Positions 20,382-24,270 of a stretch of DNA of 24,270 nt are shown in pieces. Within the stretch, counting starts at the first letter, position 1. Each line of letters opens with the position of its first letter. The notes beneath the pieces are model-generated. The model saw only the letters and a program-made list of their open reading frames with translations. It was not told where the DNA came from and searched no databases. The stretch is taken from the NCBI GenBank assembly GCA_040881995.1, contig JBBECD010000137.1, positions 1 through 24,270 of the forward strand. Reading direction: 5' to 3'. Both the position numbers and the translations under genes were made by a program. Source of the stretch: JAQCEJ01 sp040881995 (GTDB lineage: Bacteria; Planctomycetota; Planctomycetia; Planctomycetales; Planctomycetaceae).

Positions 20382-22079
20382 TTATGGGGTTCGCAGTCTG
20401 GCTTCCGAAAATGTCAGCCGATCGTTCATTCCCTGGCAGTACCGCAGCATGCCTTCATATTCGAAGAGCACGATCGGGTTTCCTTCCAGGTCGTAATAGA
20501 GGCGGGCTTCGCTAGGGATTTTGAGTTCTGCGACGTCGGCGGGGTCGCCGGTGACCCATCTGGCGATGGTCTGCGACAACGGCTGAATCACCGTTTTGAC
20601 TTTGTATTCCGACTCCAACCGGTACTGCACCACGTCGAACTGCAACTGGCCGGCAGCGGCTAAGACGAATTCTTGCGATGCGTTGCTTCCGCCGCGCAGC
20701 AGCGAAATCGCCCCCTCTTCTTCGAGTTGGCGAAGGCCGCGGTCGAACTGTTTACGCCGGCCTGTATCGTCGCAGCGGAGTCTCGCAAAACATTCCAGCG
20801 GAAAATCCCATTCTCCCTCGATTTTCAGCGGCGTTCCTTCATACAAGGTATCGCCTAATCGCAATTGACCGGGGATGACCAGCCCGACGACGTCTCCCGC
20901 ATAAGCGACGTCCATCGTTTCGCGTTCACGGGCGAACAGGCGCTGCGAGCGTTTGACGCGAATTTTTTCGCCGGTGCGGGCGTTGATAATTTCCATGTCG
21001 CGGGCGAACGTCCCCGAACAGACGCGCATAAACGCCACGCGATCGTGATGCCGCGGATCGAGGTTCGCCTGAATCTTGAAGACGACGCCCGAGAATTCTT
21101 TGCGAGCCGGCGACACGAGACCGGTTTGACTCATCCGCGGCCTCGGCGGAGGGCTGAGTTCGAGGAACGCATCGAAAAACGGCTCGACGCCGAAGTTGTT
21201 TAGCGCGCTGCCGAAAAATACCGGTGTGATTTCCCCCTCCAGGAATCGCCCGCGATCGAACGGTTCCCCGGCATGATTGAGCAAATCGACTTCGTCGGTC
21301 AATCGTGCGGCCATGTCTTCGGTCAGTAAACCGTTCGCGGCTTCACTCAACGGACAGACGTCGACGGGAACCCGCAACGAGCCCCGTTGCATCGGCTTGA
21401 AGACCATCACTCGGTCGGACGCGCGATCGTACACCCCTTTGAATTCGTAACCGGTGCCGATCGGCCAGTTTAAAGGAACGGCGTGAATGCCCAGCACCGA
21501 TTCGATATCGCTCAAGGTCCGCAGGGGATCGCAGCCGGGACGATCCATCTTGTTGACGAACGTCAGAATCGGAATTCGCCGCTGCGAACAGATCTTGAAC
21601 AATTTTCGAGTCTGCGTCTCAATCCCTTTGACGGCGTCGATGACCATCACCGCGCAGTCCGCCGCCGTCAGCGTGCGATAGGTGTCGCTGCCGAAGTCCT
21701 GGTGGCCGGGAGTATCGAGCAAGTTCAACTGAGCGCCGCGGTAGTCGAACGACAGAACGGTCGAGGTGATCGAGATGCCGCGCTGACGTTCGAGCTCCAT
21801 CCAGTCGGAGGTGACGGCACGCTGCGATTTTCGGCCGCGGACGGCGCCGGCCTCGGCGACCGAGCCCGAGTACAGCAGCAGTTTTTCGGTGAGCGTCGTC
21901 TTGCCGGCGTCGGGGTGAGAGATGATCGCAAAGGTGCGCCGCCGCTGAACTTCGTCGAGAATGCGCGCAGACGAAATTTCTTCGCCGGGAGCGGTTTCCA
22001 CTGAAGCTGCGGTTTCGATTGTCGTATTGAGTTCGCGAACAGAGTCCTGCTCGTCTTCCTGCACCTGATGAATTGACAT
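20382..22079 (-). CDS. prfC: Peptide chain release factor 3 (RF3 GTPase)
   Basis: This 565-residue translational GTPase carries G1 'SHPDAGKTT' (54-62), the switch region 'RAVTSDWMELERQRGISIT', G3 'DTPGH' (122-126) and G4 'NKMD' (176-179), followed by the RF3-type domains ending 'EYEGMLRYCQGMNDRLTFSEARL'. RF3 removes RF1/RF2 from the ribosome after peptide release. The protein is longer than usual (about 530): a polar, Glu-rich N-terminal extension of some 40 residues precedes the G domain. ATG 22079 is preferred; a TTG at 22100 would add seven. It shares the 'RGRKSQRAVTSDWMELERQRGISI' pattern that separates RF3 from EF-G. The prfC assignment is confident on the motif order. No other translation gene is adjacent. 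Confidence 0.93.
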   Translation of the reverse strand: MSIHQVQEDEQDSVRELNTTIETAASVETAPGEEISSARILDEVQRRRTFAIISHPDAGKTTLTEKLLLYSGSVAEAGAVRGRKSQRAVTSDWMELERQRGISITSTVLSFDYRGAQLNLLDTPGHQDFGSDTYRTLTAADCAVMVIDAVKGIETQTRKLFKICSQRRIPILTFVNKMDRPGCDPLRTLSDIESVLGIHAVPLNWPIGTGYEFKGVYDRASDRVMVFKPMQRGSLRVPVDVCPLSEAANGLLTEDMAARLTDEVDLLNHAGEPFDRGRFLEGEITPVFFGSALNNFGVEPFFDAFLELSPPPRPRMSQTGLVSPARKEFSGVVFKIQANLDPRHHDRVAFMRVCSGTFARDMEIINARTGEKIRVKRSQRLFARERETMDVAYAGDVVGLVIPGQLRLGDTLYEGTPLKIEGEWDFPLECFARLRCDDTGRRKQFDRGLRQLEEEGAISLLRGGSNASQEFVLAAAGQLQFDVVQYRLESEYKVKTVIQPLSQTIARWVTGDPADVAELKIPSEARLYYDLEGNPIVLFEYEGMLRYCQGMNDRLTFSEARLRTP

Positions 22080-22100
22080 GTTTTTCTCGGATTTGACCAA

Positions 22101-22939
22101 ATGTCGCTGGGAACGGCCGCGCGATACGCGGCTTAAGGATCGTAAAAGATCGGGTGATCGATAATTCGACGGCGGATGGCGAATCGTGATGAAGGCGGAC
22201 GCCGGAAGGGCGGGTCTCGTGAGCGGCGAAGCAACGGCGGGAATTCACCCGATCGCGAACGTCGGATGAACGTTCAACGGGGCGGGATCAAGGCGGCGTG
22301 AGCTTAGAATGGACGGCGCGCGACGGAGAGAAGATCGCGACTTCGATGCAGGCGAAATGCGACGGCATCCGCGATGCAGAAAAGTGATCACATGCCGGGA
22401 AGAAAAGGCGAGTTTTCATGGATCCGAAGTCTAGCGACCGAATGCGGTTCGCAGCAAGAGAAGAACTGAAAGTCAGTTCGACGTTCACATTATCCTGTTC
22501 CACGCCATCGCGGTCAACGTCCGATTCGAAAGATCCCCTCGCTTTTCAGCAACGATGATGTAAAAACCGCCGGGATTCGCTTAAATCATTCTCCCCGGCA
22601 TCGGTGGGATGCGGCGTCCTGAAGCATTTCAGGTCGATTGACGGCCAGAGATTCCCGCGTCTGCCGATTCTCAATTCGGCGTTCCTATCGACGGCCGGCC
22701 AAAGGAAAAAACCCTCCTTGAGCAGCGTCAGGGTGCGTGACATGGCGGGTCAGGGGAAATCCTATCTTCGTCCCATGATTTGACCGATCATACGCCGCCT
22801 ATTTCGCCTCCCTTGCTACCTCTTAAGTTGCCGATTCCTCACAGGTTCGGGTGCGGCCATACTTGGCACGGTGTCGCAAATCACGGTTGTGATCGACGTT
22901 GGTATTTTTTCCCTCTGGACCTAGAAAGCACCAATCACC
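22101..22939. other. Intergenic stretch between prfC and the PEP-CTERM gene
   Basis: These 839 bases contain no gene I can support. Two small minus-strand frames (22288-22503 and 22546-22743) have no family match, no ribosome site and mixed composition. A perfect hairpin GCCGCG-CGATA-CGCGGC lies at 22116-22132, just upstream of prfC, and may sit in its leader. The promoters of prfC (minus) and the PEP-CTERM gene (plus) should both be here. Confidence 0.5.
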
Positions 22940-23866
22940 ATGAAACGAGAACCACCTCACAAAAATGGCCTCGCGCATGCCGCCTGGTATCGCCGCCGAT
23001 TGTTCATCGGCGTTTGTCTGAGCGGTTTCCTCCTGGCCGCATCCCCTGCGTTTGCAGCCCCGATTGTGTTATCGAATGCGACGACGGAACTAACCGTCTT
23101 TGGCGGCGAAGCCGACAACGGCGCGGCCGATTATGGCGGTTACTTCCAGTACGTCGACTTGGCAACGGGTGAAGAGACGACTTGGTCGATCGATCCCATT
23201 ATCAAATTCGTCGATGGATCGACGGTGAATCTTGCCAACGGCTTGTTCGATGGCTTCGGCTCGCCGGAGGACTTGGGCGGGGGGATCGTCGGCAGCGTGG
23301 CGCTGGACACAGTCACGGTTGTCGCCTATACCGAACTCATCGGGACGATCGCCAGAACCACCTTCGACTTTGTCGCCGCTCCCGGATTTTCGCTGGAAGG
23401 CCTGTCGTTTATTTTCGCGGCCGAAAACGACTTGTTTGGTTTCGCCGACGACGCCGCCATGTTTACGGGATCGATTGCCGGCGGCGATCTCAATCTGTTC
23501 CAGTTCGATTCTGCGGCGGGGGGTTTGACCGTACGGTTAAGCGGTGAAGCAGTTAAGGGTTCGACGCTCGATTTGTTTGGGTCGGGATTGTATTCCGGGT
23601 TCGGGACATCGCTCGAAGCGGGCGATCTCACCGTCCTTTCTGCTGACGGATCGAACTTCGTCACTTCGGGTGATCTTGGACTCGCCCTCGCGTTTTCACT
23701 CAATGACGACGGCCCATGTAATTGTGCACAGATCGTCATCGATTATGACACCCAATTGGAACCGCCGGACGACGCTCCTCCGATTCCCGAACCCGGCACG
23801 ATGGTTCTGCTGGGGACGGGATGTTTAGGACTGTTTCTACATCGTCGATATCGCAAGAAATCGTAA
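22940..23866 (+). CDS. PEP-CTERM secreted protein
   Basis: This 308-residue exported protein has an N-terminal signal peptide with an Arg-rich n-region, a hydrophobic core 'LFIGVCLSGFLLAASPAFA' and a likely cleavage after AFA (about residue 39). At the other end (about 282-308) is the PEP-CTERM sorting signal: PEPGT, a hydrophobic segment 'MVLLGTGCLGLF', then a basic tail HRRYRKKS. PEP-CTERM proteins are processed by exosortase and surface-anchored or released, often with extracellular polysaccharide. The mature part is Gly/Asp/Phe-rich beta-like sequence ('LFGFADDAAMFTG', 'GLYSGFGTSLEAGDLT') with no known domain. Two cysteines near the end ('CNC') may be a motif. No exosortase or glycan gene is in the window. 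Confidence 0.88.
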   Translation: MKREPPHKNGLAHAAWYRRRLFIGVCLSGFLLAASPAFAAPIVLSNATTELTVFGGEADNGAADYGGYFQYVDLATGEETTWSIDPIIKFVDGSTVNLANGLFDGFGSPEDLGGGIVGSVALDTVTVVAYTELIGTIARTTFDFVAAPGFSLEGLSFIFAAENDLFGFADDAAMFTGSIAGGDLNLFQFDSAAGGLTVRLSGEAVKGSTLDLFGSGLYSGFGTSLEAGDLTVLSADGSNFVTSGDLGLALAFSLNDDGPCNCAQIVIDYDTQLEPPDDAPPIPEPGTMVLLGTGCLGLFLHRRYRKKS

Positions 23867-23929
23867 TGACGACTGCTATCCCCGTGATGGCGACGTAAAG
23901 TGATGCGCGACGCGTGCATCATGGTGCGG

Positions 23930-23960
23930 ATCCCTCGTCCAAGACATTTGGACGAGGGAT
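23930..23960 (+). terminator. Strong hairpin after the PEP-CTERM gene
   Basis: ATCCCTCGTCCAA and TTGGACGAGGGAT pair perfectly over 13 bp around a GACAT loop, 63 bases after the stop. The following TTCTGTTG is only weakly T-rich, so factor-independent termination is likely but not certain. An imperfect palindrome GATGC...GCATC (23902-23920) precedes it. Confidence 0.6.
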
Positions 23961-24054
23961 TCTGTTGCGCGGAGACGCCCGCTCGCCTGCATCCCGCATT
24001 CTCAAAACCCGAAATCGTATTTGTCGATGTTCTCTTTCGTGAAACGGATCGGAA

Positions 24055-24097
24055 GGAGATCGGGAGATCGGGAGACTGGGAGATGGGGAGATGGGGA
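24055..24097 (+). repeat. GGAGATC/GGGAGAT simple tandem repeat
   Basis: GGGAGAT or GGGAGAC recurs about five times with 7-8 bp spacing, each unit imperfect (GGAGATCGGGAGATCGGGAG and then GGGGAGAT copies). This is slippage-prone sequence of a kind common between genes in planctomycetes. Confidence 0.7.
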
Positions 24098-24145
24098 AAA
24101 TAAAATTCGCGGCGTTCGGCCCAACGCCCGGACCCCGCACGATTC

Positions 24146-24171
24146 TGTCTCTTGACTTTTGTCTCTTGACT
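24146..24171 (+). repeat. 12-bp direct repeat TGTCTCTTGACT
   Basis: TGTCTCTTGACT at 24146-24157 is repeated at 24160-24171 with two bases between. It is a simple duplication with no known role. Confidence 0.7.
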
Positions 24172-24184
24172 CTCGTCTTTCTGG

Positions 24185-24216
24185 CCCTGGACCCTGGACC
24201 CTGGACCCTAGACCCC
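24185..24216 (+). repeat. CCCTGGA tandem repeat
   Basis: CCCTGGA occurs three times in tandem and then degenerates (CCCTAGACCCC). It is a typical short intergenic tandem array, likely variable in length between strains. Confidence 0.75.
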
Positions 24217-24270
24217 AGGGCTTCCAAGGTGTCATTCTTTCTGACGGAGCGCCAAAAGTCGATGGGTCGA

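Larger units (their letters stand above)
23961..24270. other. Non-coding 3' end with simple repeats
   Basis: These 310 bases hold several simple-sequence repeats and no credible gene. The open frames here mostly translate the repeats. Confidence 0.45.

Noticed and set aside
22288..22743. Two small minus-strand frames upstream of prfC
   Set aside because: No ribosome sites, no coherent composition and no recognisable family, so the region is treated as non-coding.
22864..22878. Possible sigma-54 promoter (TTGGCACG...GC) before the PEP-CTERM gene
   Set aside because: The GG and GC elements are 9 bases apart, not the required 10, and the -12 part is not TTGC, so the match fails.
1..24270. CRISPR array, rRNA, tRNA or insertion-sequence transposase
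   Set aside because: No regularly spaced repeat-spacer pattern, no rRNA-like sequence and no transposase or integrase gene was found.

Overview
The window looks like chromosomal DNA from a planctomycete (Planctomycetota). The evidence is a DUF1501 protein with a twin-arginine start, a PEP-CTERM secreted protein, a zinc-ribbon/TM/helical-repeat protein, a membrane-anchored LRR protein, a second GroEL without GroES, moderately GC-rich codon use, and intergenic palindromes and simple repeats of a kind common in that phylum. No rRNA, tRNA or CRISPR array was seen. The taxonomic call is inference from gene content.

Layout. 1-1420: a GAF-domain protein (minus) diverges from a UspA protein (plus). 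1535-1623: first copy of an 89-bp repeat with inverted ends. 1708-6290: three plus-strand cell-envelope or scaffold genes (zinc-ribbon/TM/helical repeat, LRR, ankyrin lipoprotein). 6325-6349: a palindrome between convergent genes. 6360-9103: minus-strand pair of a MATE exporter and an overlapping class V aminotransferase. 9224-10054: TacA/TacT-type (DUF1778/GNAT) toxin-antitoxin pair. 10274-11725: DUF1501 protein. 11726-12745: about 1 kb without a credible gene, holding two parS-like sites exactly 42 bp apart, a REP-like palindrome, many GCGC motifs and three 21-bp iteron-like repeats. 12746-18105: nine consecutive minus-strand genes with gaps of 53 bp or less (four small unknown proteins, metallophosphoesterase, metallo-beta-lactamase fold hydrolase, GroEL paralogue, spermidine-synthase-like methyltransferase, DksA/TraR zinc finger). 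18163-18251: second copy of the 89-bp repeat, just upstream of that cluster. 18907-22079: MFS transporter and release factor 3. 22940-23866: PEP-CTERM protein, followed by a strong hairpin and simple-sequence repeats to the end of the window.

Points of most interest: (i) the parS pair next to iteron-like and GCGC-rich non-coding DNA, which may be a partition or origin-proximal locus; (ii) the two 97%-identical 89-bp palindromic elements about 16.6 kb apart, each upstream of a gene; (iii) the nine-gene cluster, which joins unrecognised small proteins (one Cys-rich, one coiled-coil, one possibly HTH-like) to two metallohydrolases and a divergent chaperonin. No function for the cluster can be claimed from sequence alone.
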